A stretch of 64,000 nt of DNA, taken from the NCBI RefSeq assembly GCF_018531375.1, contig NZ_JAHBOH010000001.1:2542001-2606000 (forward strand), in the 5' to 3' direction. Position numbers and translations under genes: made by a program. Numbering within the stretch: position 1 is the first letter of the stretch; each line of letters opens with the position of its first letter. The notes beneath the pieces were generated by a model that did not search any database, was not told the DNA's origin, and saw nothing but the letters and a program-made list of their open reading frames with translations. The stretch comes from Cellulomonas fulva (GTDB taxonomy: Bacteria; Actinomycetota; Actinomycetes; Actinomycetales; Cellulomonadaceae). Below are positions 37,632-46,339 of the stretch, one piece after another.

Positions 37632-38384
37632 GTGGCGATGTTCCGGCGCCGTCCCAAGGACGGCGACGAGCCCGAGGTGCGCGACGACGCGCTCGAGGCC
37701 CAGTCCGACGTCGACGAGATCGACGAGCCCGACGAGCCGACGGCCGACGCAGGGGCGACGACGCCCGTGCCGCGGACGCACGGTCCGTGGGACGCCGCCG
37801 ACGACGTCGACGACCGTCCGCGCGTCGACCTCGGTGCCCTGCACGTCCCCGGCGTCCCGGGGATGGAGCTGCGCATGGAGATCGACAAGACGACGAACGT
37901 CGTGTCGGCCGCGTCGGTGTCCGTCGACGGCTCGACGCTGCAGCTCCAGGCGTACGCGGCCCCGCGCACCGAGGGCATCTGGGACGAGATCCGCGGCGAG
38001 ATCCAGCAGTCGGTGGTGGCGCAGGGTGGCGCGGCCGACGACCTGCCGGGACCGTTCGGACGGGAGCTCCTGGCCCGCCTGCCCGCGCGCACGCCGGAGG
38101 GCCGCACCGGTCACCGCCCCGCACGGTTCCTCGGCGTCGACGGACCGCGCTGGTTCCTGCGCGGCGTGATCACAGGGCGCGCGGCCGTCGAGCCCGCGGC
38201 CGCCCAGGTGCTCGAGCAGGTGTTCGGCGGGGTCGTCGTGGTCCGCGGGCAGGACGCCCGCCCGCCGCGCGACCTGCTGGCCCTCAAGCTGCCCGGTCAG
38301 GCCTCGGCCGCTCCGGTCGCGCCCGAGCCGGAGCAGTCCCTGGACCCGCTCACGCGCGGTCCCGAGATCACGGAGACCCGATGA
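37632..38384 (+). CDS. DUF3710 family protein
   Basis: 250 residues. The first 55 residues are acidic and disordered; the conserved part starts at PRVDLGALHVPGVPGMELRMEID and runs through QLQAYAAPRTEGIWDEIRGEI to RFLGVDGPRWFLRGVITG. Function unknown. Start GTG 37632 follows GAGGAGGAG by about 8 bases; ATG 37638 would be too far. Its stop overlaps the next start (ATGA), so the OB-fold protein is translated with it. M. tuberculosis Rv2696c is the positional match. Confidence 0.88.
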   Translation: MAMFRRRPKDGDEPEVRDDALEAQSDVDEIDEPDEPTADAGATTPVPRTHGPWDAADDVDDRPRVDLGALHVPGVPGMELRMEIDKTTNVVSAASVSVDGSTLQLQAYAAPRTEGIWDEIRGEIQQSVVAQGGAADDLPGPFGRELLARLPARTPEGRTGHRPARFLGVDGPRWFLRGVITGRAAVEPAAAQVLEQVFGGVVVVRGQDARPPRDLLALKLPGQASAAPVAPEPEQSLDPLTRGPEITETR

Positions 38385-38749
38385 GCCTCAAGGAGCGGCT
38401 GCGGTCCCTCGCGGCCTCGCAGGCCGAGATCGAGGCCCATGAGGAGCGCGCCGACGCCGAGCGCGCGGTGGGCTGCACCGCGGTGGACCACCTGCCCCTG
38501 CGGCAGCGCGCGAAGGTCAGCGGCATCATCCGCTCGGTGACGTTCCGGCCACGAGAGGGCGTCCCCGCCCTGGAGGCCGAGCTGTACGACGGCAGCGGCT
38601 CGCTCGCGCTGGTCTGGCTCGGTCGCCGCGAGATCGCGGGCGTGGGCCCGGGTCGTCGGCTGAAGGCCGAAGGTCTCGTGTGCGAGATCGAGGGCCGCCG
38701 CACCATGTTCAACCCGCGGTACGAGCTGCGGGCACGCCCCGGTGAGTGA
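38381..38749 (+). CDS. OB-fold nucleic-acid-binding protein
   Basis: 122 residues. After a helical N-terminus (LKERLRSLAASQAEIEAHEE), an OB fold spans about 45-120: AKVSGIIRSVTFRP, ALEAELYDGSGSLALVWLGRR, GRRLKAEGLVCEIEGRRTMFNPRYEL. This resembles the tRNA-anticodon/RecG type OB domain. It may bind nucleic acid; no partner is known. It overlaps the DUF3710 gene by 4 bases and the DUF3159 gene by 8, so all three are one translation unit. Positional match Rv2694c. Confidence 0.85.
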   Translation: MSLKERLRSLAASQAEIEAHEERADAERAVGCTAVDHLPLRQRAKVSGIIRSVTFRPREGVPALEAELYDGSGSLALVWLGRREIAGVGPGRRLKAEGLVCEIEGRRTMFNPRYELRARPGE

Positions 38750-39548
38750 CCCGGGCGCTCCGGGTCGGTCCGGGGCCCACGACGAGCGCCCACCGGGCAC
38801 GCCCGTTCCGTACGGCACGGCTCCCGACGTCGCCGACGAGGTGCTCGAGGCCGTCGACGACGTGGTCCCGCCCGACGAGGGCGGCGCGCGCGGCATGCGC
38901 GTGCTCGCCGCGCAGGAGTTCTCCGCGGCCGACGCGGTCGGCGGTGTCCGCGGCGTCGTCGAGTCCGTCGCGCCCGGCCTGCTGTTCGTCGTCGTCTACC
39001 TCGCGAGCGGCCAGCGACTGACCCCCGCGCTCGTGGCGGCCGGCGCGGCCGCCCTGATCGCGGTCGTGGTCCGGCTCGTCCAGCGCACGCCGCTGACGCA
39101 GGCGTTCTCGGGCGTGATCGGCGTGGGCATCGGCGTGTTCTGGGCGTGGCGGACCGGGGACGCGTCCGACTACTTCGCCTACGGGCTGCTGATCAACGCG
39201 GGCTACCTCGTCGGCACCCTTGCCACCGTGCTGGTGGGCTGGCCGCTCGTCGGGCTGGTCCTGGGCCTGTTCGCCAAGGACGGGCCGCTGGGCGGGGGAC
39301 CGTGGCGCAACGCCGTGGCCTGGCACGACGACCGCGCCCTGCGGCGCGTGTACACGCTGGCCACGCTGCCGTGGGTCGCGATGTTCGCGCTCCGGCTCGC
39401 CGTGCAGCTCCCGCTGTACTTTGCCGACGACGTCGCGTGGCTCGGCACGGCGAAGCTCGCGATGGGTGTCCCGCTGACCGCGCTCGCGCTCTGGGTGAGC
39501 TGGGTCCTGGTCAGCCCGACACGCCGGGCGACGCCGTCGGCACCTTGA
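38742..39548 (+). CDS. DUF3159 membrane protein
   Basis: 268 residues, about six transmembrane helices between 75 and 262 (SVAPGLLFVVVYLASG; LVAAGAAALIAVVVRLV; GVIGVGIGVFWAW; LINAGYLVGTLATVLVGWPLVGLVLGLF; and two more). Soluble N-terminus of about 70 residues. The family is actinobacterial with unknown function. GTG 38742 overlaps the OB-fold gene. Positional match Rv2693c. It converges with the TrkA genes. Confidence 0.86.
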   Translation: MSDPGAPGRSGAHDERPPGTPVPYGTAPDVADEVLEAVDDVVPPDEGGARGMRVLAAQEFSAADAVGGVRGVVESVAPGLLFVVVYLASGQRLTPALVAAGAAALIAVVVRLVQRTPLTQAFSGVIGVGIGVFWAWRTGDASDYFAYGLLINAGYLVGTLATVLVGWPLVGLVLGLFAKDGPLGGGPWRNAVAWHDDRALRRVYTLATLPWVAMFALRLAVQLPLYFADDVAWLGTAKLAMGVPLTALALWVSWVLVSPTRRATPSAP

Positions 39549-40197
39549 GCAGCAGCTCGAGGGCACCCTCGTCGGCGTCGCGCCCGGTCACGAACAGCAG
39601 CTCGTCGCGCGCCTCCAGCGTGTCGTCCGGGCTGGGCGCGATCGGCCGACCGCCGCGCACGATGCACGCGAGCACGACGTCGGTGGGCCACTCCACCTGA
39701 CCGACGCGGATCCCGACGAGCGGTGCGTCGGGCGGCAGCGTGATCTCGAGGATGTCGGCGCCCGACTGGTGGAACGTGAAGATCCGGACCAGGTCGCCGA
39801 CCGCCACGGCCTCCTCGACCATCGCCGTCATGATGCGCGGCGTCGAGACGGCGACGTCGACGCCCCACGCCTCGTCGAACATCCACTCGTTCTTCGGGTT
39901 GTTGACGCGGGCGACGGTGCGGGGCACCCCGAACTCGGTCTTCGCCAGGAGCGAGATGACCAGGTTGGCCTTGTCGTCGCCGGTGGCGGCCACCATCACG
40001 TCGCACTCGTCGGTGCGGGCCTCGCGGAGCGTGGGCAGCTCGCAGGCGTCAGCGAGGAGCCAGTCGGCCTCGGCGACCTGCGCCACCCGCATCGCGGTGG
40101 GCTGCCGGTCGATCAGCGTGACCTCGTGCTCGTGCGCGAGCAGCTCCCGGGCGATGGACCGGCCGACCGACCCGGCGCCGGCGATGACGACCCTCAC
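39511..40197 (-). CDS. TrkA-type potassium uptake regulatory protein (second of a pair)
   Basis: 228 residues. The RCK-N Rossmann domain begins with VIAGAGSVGRSIARELL and includes LIDRQPTAM and VMVAATGDDKANLV; the RCK-C domain follows (DILEITLPPDAPLVGIRVGQ). NAD-linked RCK proteins gate K+ channels such as Trk/Ktr. Here no channel gene is adjacent, but an APC permease is divergent from the pair. GTG 40197 overlaps the stop of the first TrkA gene (GTGA), so the two are coupled and may form a heteromer. M. tuberculosis CeoC (Rv2692) is the match. Confidence 0.9.
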   Translation of the reverse strand: MRVVIAGAGSVGRSIARELLAHEHEVTLIDRQPTAMRVAQVAEADWLLADACELPTLREARTDECDVMVAATGDDKANLVISLLAKTEFGVPRTVARVNNPKNEWMFDEAWGVDVAVSTPRIMTAMVEEAVAVGDLVRIFTFHQSGADILEITLPPDAPLVGIRVGQVEWPTDVVLACIVRGGRPIAPSPDDTLEARDELLFVTGRDADEGALELLLKVPTASPGVSG

Positions 40198-40859
40198 TCC
40201 TCGACCTCCGGCTCGGACGTGAGGACGCGCTCGACGGACGCGAGGTCGTCCACGCGGACCAGGGCATGCACCACGTCGTTCTCCTGCAGGACGGTGCCCG
40301 CGGTCGGCAGGACGCCGTCGCCGTAGCGGGTCAGGTAGGCGATGCGTGCACCCGACGCGTCCTCGAGGGTCGCCAGCGTGCGGCCGACCCACCCGGTGTG
40401 CACGTCGATCTGCACCAGCGTGATCTGCCCCGACGAGTCGCGGAACTCGTCGGACGTGCCCATGGGCAGCAGCCGCCGCAGGACCTGGTGGGCGGTCCAG
40501 CGGACCGTCGCCACCGTGGGGATGCCGAGGCGCTGGTAGATCTCGGCGCGGTGCGGGTCGTAGATCCGCGCCACGACGTTCTCGATGCCGTACGTCTCGC
40601 GGGCCACGCGCGCGGCGAGGATGTTCGAGTTGTCGCCGTCCGCCACGGCGGCGAAGCCGTAGGCGTCGTCGATGCCCGCCTTGACCAGGGTGTCCCGGTC
40701 GAAGCCGAGGCCAGTGACCTTGTGGCCGGCGAACTCGTTGGACAGGCGTCGGAAGGACTCGGGGTTCTGGTCGATCACGGCGACCGAGTGGCCGTGCTCC
40801 TCGAGCGTCTGCGCGAGGCTGGCGCCGACGCGGCCGCAACCCATGATGACGAAGTGCAC
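40194..40859 (-). CDS. TrkA-type potassium uptake regulatory protein (first of a pair)
   Basis: 221 residues. RCK-N begins HFVIMGCGRVGASLAQTLE with the GxGxxG motif; AVIDQNPESFRRL, GIDDAYGFAAVADGDNSNILAA follow; RCK-C is at about 130-215. It should sense NAD(H) or nucleotide and gate a K+ transporter. M. tuberculosis CeoB (Rv2691) is the match. The start is GTG 40859, with a -10 TATAGC (40870-40875, minus strand) 10 bases upstream. It is divergent from the APC permease. Confidence 0.9.
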   Translation of the reverse strand: MHFVIMGCGRVGASLAQTLEEHGHSVAVIDQNPESFRRLSNEFAGHKVTGLGFDRDTLVKAGIDDAYGFAAVADGDNSNILAARVARETYGIENVVARIYDPHRAEIYQRLGIPTVATVRWTAHQVLRRLLPMGTSDEFRDSSGQITLVQIDVHTGWVGRTLATLEDASGARIAYLTRYGDGVLPTAGTVLQENDVVHALVRVDDLASVERVLTSEPEVEE

Positions 40860-41006
40860 GGTCGGTCACGCTATACCCCGACGGACCCTCGGCGCGCGGT
40901 CGCGCACCCGCCGGGCGATCCGTCCGCACCGCCCGTCCGCCCCGCCAGTCCGCACGCCCGTCCGCACCGCTCGGCCTCGCCGTACGCAGGAGTGCTCGGG
41001 CACGCC

Positions 41007-41012
41007 TACGAT
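41007..41012 (+). promoter_or_regulatory. -10 element TACGAT of a leaderless promoter
   Basis: TACGAT ends 8 bases before GTG 41021 of the permease gene. Confidence 0.55.
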
Positions 41013-41020
41013 GGGGCATC

Positions 41021-43021
41021 GTGTCGGACCTCTCGGATGCCGCCAAACGCCTGTTGCTCGGACGTCCGGTCCGCAGCGACAACCTCGGGCACACCCTGCT
41101 GCCGAAGCGCATCGCGCTCCCGGTCTTCGCGTCGGACGCGCTCTCGTCGGTGGCCTACGCCCCCGACGAGATCCTGCTGACGCTCTCGATCGCCGGCCTG
41201 TCGGCGCTGACGATCTCGCCGTGGGTCGGGATCGCCGTCGCGGTCGTCATGCTGACGGTCGTCGCGAGCTACCGCCAGAACGTCCGCGCATACCCCTCGG
41301 GCGGTGGCGACTACGAGGTCGCGACCGTGAACCTCGGTCCCAACGCCGGCGTGACGGTGGCCAGCGCGCTGCTGGTCGACTACGTGCTGACGGTCGCCGT
41401 GTCGATCTCGTCGGGCGCCCAGTACGCCGCGGCGGCGTTCCCCGCGCTCAAGGGGCACGAGGCGCCGTTCGCGATCGGGCTCGTGGTGCTCCTGACGCTC
41501 GTCAACCTGCGCGGCGTCAAGGAGTCCGGCCGCGCGTTCGCGGTCCCCGTGTACCTGTTCATGCTCGCGATCGGCCTGATCGCCGTGATCGGCTCGTGGC
41601 GCTACGTGGCCGGCACGCTCCCGCTCGCCGAGTCCGCCGAGCTCGACATCGCGCCCGAGGCGGGCTTCGAGCAGGGCCTGGTCGGGATCGCGGGCTTCTT
41701 CCTGGTACTGCGCGCCTTCGCGTCGGGCTGCGCCGCGCTCACGGGCGTCGAGGCGATCAGCAACGGTGTCCCGGCCTTCCGCAAGCCCAAGTCCAGGAAC
41801 GCGGCGACCACGCTCGCGCTCCTGGGCGGGCTCTCGATCACGATGATCCTGTCGATCCTCATGCTGGCGAAGGCGACCGGCATCAAGTTCGCCGACGTCC
41901 CGGCGGAGCAGCTGCTGCTCGACGGCGTCCCGGTCGGCGAGGGGTACGAGCAGCACCCGGTGATCGCCCAGCTGGCGTCGGCGGTGTTCGAGGGGATGCC
42001 CGTCCTGGTCGCCGTCGTCGCGATCGTGACCGGCCTGATCCTCGTGCTCGCCGCGAACACCGCGTTCAACGGCTTCCCGGTGCTGGGCTCGATCCTGGCG
42101 CGCGACGGCTACCTGCCCCGTCAGCTCCACACCCGCGGCGACCGGCTGGCGTTCTCCAACGGCATCGTGACCCTCGCGGTCGTCGCGATCGCGCTGATCT
42201 GGGCGTTCGACGCGCAGGTCACGCGCCTGATCCAGCTCTACATCGTCGGCGTCTTCGTCTCCTTCACGCTGAGCCAGCTCGGGATGGTGAAGCACTGGAC
42301 GCGCGAGCTGCGCACCGAGCCGAACCCCGCCGACCGCACGCGGATGAAGCGCTCCCGCGTGGTCAACGCGATCGGCCTCGGCATGACGGGCACCGTCCTG
42401 GTGGTCGTCCTGATCACCAAGTTCACGCACGGCGCCTACATCGCGATCCTCGCGATGATCGTCGTCTTCGTGCTGATGCAGGGCATCCACCGGCACTACG
42501 CCACGGTCCGCAAGGAGCTGGCGCTGGGGGAGGACCCGATGGCGTCCCGCGCCCTGCCGAGCCGCGTGCACGCGATCGTGCTGGTCTCGCACCTGCACCG
42601 GCCGACGATGCGTGCCATCGCGTACGCGCGCGCGTCGCGCCCGCAGGTGCTCGAGGCCGTCACGGTCGGGGTCGACGAGGACGACGTGGACGACCTGCGC
42701 GCGCGGTGGGACGCGATGGAGCTGCCCGTGCCGCTGCGGGTGCTCGACTCGCCGTTCCGCGAGATCACGCGGCCGGTGCTGCAGTACGTGCGGTCCATCC
42801 GCCGCGAGAGCCCCCGCGACCTCGTCGTGGTCTACATCCCGGAGTACGTCGTCGGTCACTGGTGGGAGCAGCTGTTGCACAACCAGAGCGCGTTGCGGCT
42901 CAAGGGCCGCCTGCTGTTCACACCCGGCGTCGTCGTGGCCTCGGTGCCGTGGCAGCTCGCCTCGTCGGAGGGGCAGACCGGTCTCGAGGACCACGTCCGG
43001 CGGACGGCGCCCCGTGGCTGA
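41021..43021 (+). CDS. APC-superfamily permease
   Basis: 666 residues. About 12 transmembrane helices between 40 and 500, beginning VFASDALSSVAYAPDEILLTL and ASYRQNVRAYPSGGGDYEVA, which is the hallmark of the KimA/KUP-like APC group. A cytoplasmic tail of about 150 residues (HAIVLVSHLHRPTMRAIAYARAS) resembles a Usp-like fold. KimA-type proteins take up K+ by proton symport. Being next to two TrkA-like K+ regulators supports a potassium role, but this is inference. M. tuberculosis Rv2690c is the match. Confidence 0.88.
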   Translation: MSDLSDAAKRLLLGRPVRSDNLGHTLLPKRIALPVFASDALSSVAYAPDEILLTLSIAGLSALTISPWVGIAVAVVMLTVVASYRQNVRAYPSGGGDYEVATVNLGPNAGVTVASALLVDYVLTVAVSISSGAQYAAAAFPALKGHEAPFAIGLVVLLTLVNLRGVKESGRAFAVPVYLFMLAIGLIAVIGSWRYVAGTLPLAESAELDIAPEAGFEQGLVGIAGFFLVLRAFASGCAALTGVEAISNGVPAFRKPKSRNAATTLALLGGLSITMILSILMLAKATGIKFADVPAEQLLLDGVPVGEGYEQHPVIAQLASAVFEGMPVLVAVVAIVTGLILVLAANTAFNGFPVLGSILARDGYLPRQLHTRGDRLAFSNGIVTLAVVAIALIWAFDAQVTRLIQLYIVGVFVSFTLSQLGMVKHWTRELRTEPNPADRTRMKRSRVVNAIGLGMTGTVLVVVLITKFTHGAYIAILAMIVVFVLMQGIHRHYATVRKELALGEDPMASRALPSRVHAIVLVSHLHRPTMRAIAYARASRPQVLEAVTVGVDEDDVDDLRARWDAMELPVPLRVLDSPFREITRPVLQYVRSIRRESPRDLVVVYIPEYVVGHWWEQLLHNQSALRLKGRLLFTPGVVVASVPWQLASSEGQTGLEDHVRRTAPRG

Positions 43022-44255
43022 CGGCCTGGTCGAGCTCGAGATCGGCCCCGTCGCGCACGGTGGCCACTGCGTCGCGCGGCTGGACGGCCGGGTCGTCTTC
43101 GTCCGGCACACGCTGCCGGGTGAGCGCGTGCTGGTCCGGCTGACGGACGCGGCGGACGGCGCCACCTTCTGGCGGGGGGACGCCGTGGAGGTCCTCGACG
43201 CCTCGCCCGACCGCGTGCCGAGCGCCTGGCCCGCCGCGGGCCCGGACGGCGTCGGCGGCGGCGAGCTCGCGCACGTCGCGCTGCCCGCGCAACGCGAGTG
43301 GAAGCGTGCGGTCCTGCGGGAGCAGCTGCAGCGCCTCGCGCACGACGAGCGCGACCTCGTGGTCCGTGCCGCGCCGGGCGACGACGAGCGTGGCGGCCTC
43401 GCCTGGCGGACGCGCATCGACCTGGTCGCGGACGCGGACGGCCGCGCCGGCATGCGCCGGCACCGGTCGCACGACGTCGTCGCGCTCGACTCGATGCCGC
43501 TCGCGGTCGAGGAGATCGCCGCGCTCGACCTGTTCTCCCGCCGCTGGCCCGCGGGCGCCCACGTCGAGGCGGTCGCGCCCGTGGGCGGTGATCGTCCCCT
43601 GGTGCTCGTCGACGGCGAGCCGTACGACCTCACGCGACGCCGCCCGGACAGCCGGCCGAACGCCCGCAGCTCGGTGCGCGAGGTCGTCGCGACGCCCGGG
43701 GGCGAGCGGACGTACCGCGTGGCGGCTGCCGGCTTCTGGCAGGTGCACCGCGCGGCGCCGGCCGCGCTCGTGGACGCCGTGCTGAGCGGCGTCGGCGACG
43801 TCGCCGGAGCCGTGGTGCTCGACCTGTACGCGGGGGCCGGCCTGTTCACGCTCCCGCTCGCCGACGCGGTGGGCGACGGCGAGGTGGTCTCCGTCGAGGG
43901 CGACGCCCGGGCCGTCCGCGACGCGCGGCGCAACCTGCACGACCGCGCCAACGTCGAGCTGCACGTGGGCGACGTCGCCCGGGTGCTGCGGGGGGACCAG
44001 GACGCCGGCTCGGACGTCGTGCACGCCGACGTCGTCGTGCTGGACCCGCCGCGCGCGGGAGCGGGCCGGGCGGTCCTGGAGGCCGTCGCGGCGCTGCGGC
44101 CCGAGCGCGTCGTGTACGTCGCGTGCGACCCGGCCGCGCTCGCCCGTGACGTCGCCCTGCTGGCCGACGCGGGCTACGGGCTCCAGACCGTCGAGGGCCA
44201 CGACCTGTTCCCCATGACCCACCACGTCGAGGCCGTCGCGACGTTCACCCGCTGA
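43014..44255 (+). CDS. TRAM/RumA-type RNA (uracil-5-) methyltransferase homologue
   Basis: 413 residues. An N-terminal TRAM domain (about 1-65) is followed by the TrmA/RumA catalytic part: GFWQVHRAAPAALVD, VVLDLYAGAGLFTLPLA (SAM motif I), VVLDPPRAGAGR, and YVACDPAALARDV with the catalytic Cys. A striking difference is the iron-sulfur site: where RumA homologues have C-x5-7-C-x2-C, this protein has W72, V80 and G83, so the cluster is lost. It should methylate a uracil in rRNA or tRNA. The start overlaps the permease by 8 bases. Match: Rv2689c. Confidence 0.88.
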   Translation: MADGLVELEIGPVAHGGHCVARLDGRVVFVRHTLPGERVLVRLTDAADGATFWRGDAVEVLDASPDRVPSAWPAAGPDGVGGGELAHVALPAQREWKRAVLREQLQRLAHDERDLVVRAAPGDDERGGLAWRTRIDLVADADGRAGMRRHRSHDVVALDSMPLAVEEIAALDLFSRRWPAGAHVEAVAPVGGDRPLVLVDGEPYDLTRRRPDSRPNARSSVREVVATPGGERTYRVAAAGFWQVHRAAPAALVDAVLSGVGDVAGAVVLDLYAGAGLFTLPLADAVGDGEVVSVEGDARAVRDARRNLHDRANVELHVGDVARVLRGDQDAGSDVVHADVVVLDPPRAGAGRAVLEAVAALRPERVVYVACDPAALARDVALLADAGYGLQTVEGHDLFPMTHHVEAVATFTR

Positions 44256-44271
44256 GCGAGCGCCGCGACCG

Positions 44272-46176
44272 TCACACGACTCTCGAGGTGGTCGCCGACG
44301 TCCGCGACTGGCTGACGTACCCCGCTCGGGCCCCGGTCACCTTCACGTGCAGCCGGTGGCCGCGGTCGACGGACCTCGGCGTGTAGGTCTTCGCGGTGGC
44401 GCCCGAGATCGCCACGCCGTCACGGAACCACCGGTAGGCGAACGTGACGCCGGACGGCTTCCAGGCACCCACCTTGGCGGTCAGGGTCGCCCCGACGCGC
44501 GGGGTTCCGGAGACGGTCGGCTCCACCGACGTGAGCACGCCCTTGACCGCGGTGGTCGGCGCCGACGTCCGCGACGCCGTGTCGTACCCCGCGCGCGACC
44601 CGGTGACGCGGACCTTGATCAGGCGTCCGCGGTCGGCGGCGGTCAACCGGTAGGTCGCGGCCGTTGCGCCGGCGATCGGGCTGCCGGAGCGGTACCACTG
44701 GTAGCTGGTGCGGGTCGGCGTCGGGGTCCAGACGCCGACCTTCGCGGTGAGGGTCTTCCCGACGACCGCGGTCCCGGCGACGCCGGGTGCGACCGTGGTG
44801 AACGCGAGCCCGGGGACGCGGACGCTCGCCTGCGCGAGGCGCGTCCCGCCGGCCGGCCCGGTCGCGCGGTAGTAGGCGCGGACCTCGACCGTGGTGGCAC
44901 GGTGCGCCGTCGTCACCGCGAACGTCGGACCGTATCCCGCCGGCACGCCGTCGACGTACCACTCGTACCCGGTGGACGCGTCGCCGGGCGAGACGGTGCC
45001 GTCGCTCGCGGAGAGGGTCCGGCCGGTGGCGGGCGTGCCCGCGATCGTCAGGGGCGCCGATGTCGTCGGGGCGGCGCCACCGATCTGACCGATGCCGGCC
45101 GTCCGCGTCATCGACGCGTAGCCCGTGCGCGTGCCCGTGACCTCGACCGAGACGTAGCGCCCCGCCAGTGCGGCGGTGGTGGTCAGGGTGCGGCCCGTCG
45201 CGCCGGCGACGGCCTCGCGCACGCCCTCGTCGGTGTACGACACCCACTGGTACCGGACCGCGACGCCGGACGGTCCCCACGTGCCCGGGTAGGCGGTCAG
45301 GGTGGTGCCCGTCGCGGTCGTCCCGACGACCGACGGGTAGCCCGGCGTCAACGCCTTGCCGGCGGTCTTCATGACGACCGTGCGCGTCACGCGCTGCCCG
45401 ACGTCGGTGAACGAGGTGGTCCCGGCGTCCTCGAGCGGGACACCGCCCGTGCCGGCCTGGTTCCAGCAGCCGGCCTGGTGGCGCACCGTGGGAGTCCACG
45501 TGCCCCCGCCGTCGTCCGTGGGCTGGTACCAGCTGTCCGTGAAGCAGAGCCTCCACTGCGTGCCGGGCTCCACGGGGTGCCACATGCGGCCGTCCTCATC
45601 GGTGAGGAGCGGGCCGTACTGCCGCCCCACCCACCGGCCGGTCGCGGGGTCGCGGTCGTAGACGTTCCACGCGATGTTCGCGAGCGGCTTGCCGGTCTCG
45701 TCGACCGCCCGGCCGAGGACCCCCGACGTCGGCCGCAACCGGAACGTCAGCCCGGTGAGGTCGGCGGCACCCGTGTCGAACGTCTGCCAGCCCTCGACGC
45801 CGGCGGAGCCGTCCCACGTCTGGGTCCGCCACAGGTCGTCGGACTGCCAGTCGTCGTCGACCTGCAGTGCGCTGGGGCCAGCGGGGACGCCGGTGATCGC
45901 GAAGGTCCCGTCCGCCGCGGTGAGCGCCGAGTGCTGCTGGCCGCCGTTCGCTGGGCCGATCGCGACGCGAACGCCGGCGACGGCCTGGGACGCCGTGTCG
46001 GTCACCCGGCCCGAGACCGTGATGGTCGTGGCCGCGCCCGCGGGCACCGCCGGCGCGAGCGTCGCGACGAGCACGGCGGCGAGCGCCCCGGCGAGCGCGA
46101 CGGCGGTGCGCCCGGCGCGGTGACGGGAACGGTGACGGGAACGAGCGGTCCCGTCGGGGGAGTCGGTCTGGGGCAC
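44272..46176 (-). CDS. Secreted carboxypeptidase-regulatory/Ig-like repeat protein
   Basis: 634 residues. An Arg-rich leader and hydrophobic segment ending near GAATT form the signal peptide (to about 50). A carboxypeptidase-regulatory-like domain follows (TVSGRVTDTASQAVAGVRVAIG), then a second such region (GVLGRAVDETGKPLANIAW). The C-terminal 350 residues are four Ig-like repeats of about 90 residues with the pattern GTP-VG-TLTA--G-W, Y-W---G--I-GAT, Y--T--D-G---KV-VTG-R-GY. Likely cell-surface or extracellular adhesive role; no enzyme site is seen. GTG 46176 follows GGAGGA; TACGAT at 46216-46221 (minus strand) is a likely -10 and excludes the earlier GTG at 46215. Confidence 0.85.
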   Translation of the reverse strand: MPQTDSPDGTARSRHRSRHRAGRTAVALAGALAAVLVATLAPAVPAGAATTITVSGRVTDTASQAVAGVRVAIGPANGGQQHSALTAADGTFAITGVPAGPSALQVDDDWQSDDLWRTQTWDGSAGVEGWQTFDTGAADLTGLTFRLRPTSGVLGRAVDETGKPLANIAWNVYDRDPATGRWVGRQYGPLLTDEDGRMWHPVEPGTQWRLCFTDSWYQPTDDGGGTWTPTVRHQAGCWNQAGTGGVPLEDAGTTSFTDVGQRVTRTVVMKTAGKALTPGYPSVVGTTATGTTLTAYPGTWGPSGVAVRYQWVSYTDEGVREAVAGATGRTLTTTAALAGRYVSVEVTGTRTGYASMTRTAGIGQIGGAAPTTSAPLTIAGTPATGRTLSASDGTVSPGDASTGYEWYVDGVPAGYGPTFAVTTAHRATTVEVRAYYRATGPAGGTRLAQASVRVPGLAFTTVAPGVAGTAVVGKTLTAKVGVWTPTPTRTSYQWYRSGSPIAGATAATYRLTAADRGRLIKVRVTGSRAGYDTASRTSAPTTAVKGVLTSVEPTVSGTPRVGATLTAKVGAWKPSGVTFAYRWFRDGVAISGATAKTYTPRSVDRGHRLHVKVTGARAGYVSQSRTSATTSRVV

Positions 46177-46215
46177 GGCGTCCTCCGAGGGGTCTGGGTC
46201 CGTGGCGGGCGGCAC

Positions 46216-46221
46216 ATCGTA
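46216..46221 (-). promoter_or_regulatory. -10 element TACGAT of the Ig-like repeat protein gene
   Basis: On the minus strand TACGAT implies a leader of about 33 bases containing GGAGGA. Confidence 0.45.
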
Positions 46222-46339
46222 TGTCGGATCCGTCCTGGTCCGACCGGATCATCCGACGGTGCGGCGGCCGACGGTGTGGCGCCGGGCGCGCCGCGGCGCC
46301 CGCCGGCCGAGGCCGACGAGCGCCGCGTCCGACGCGAGG

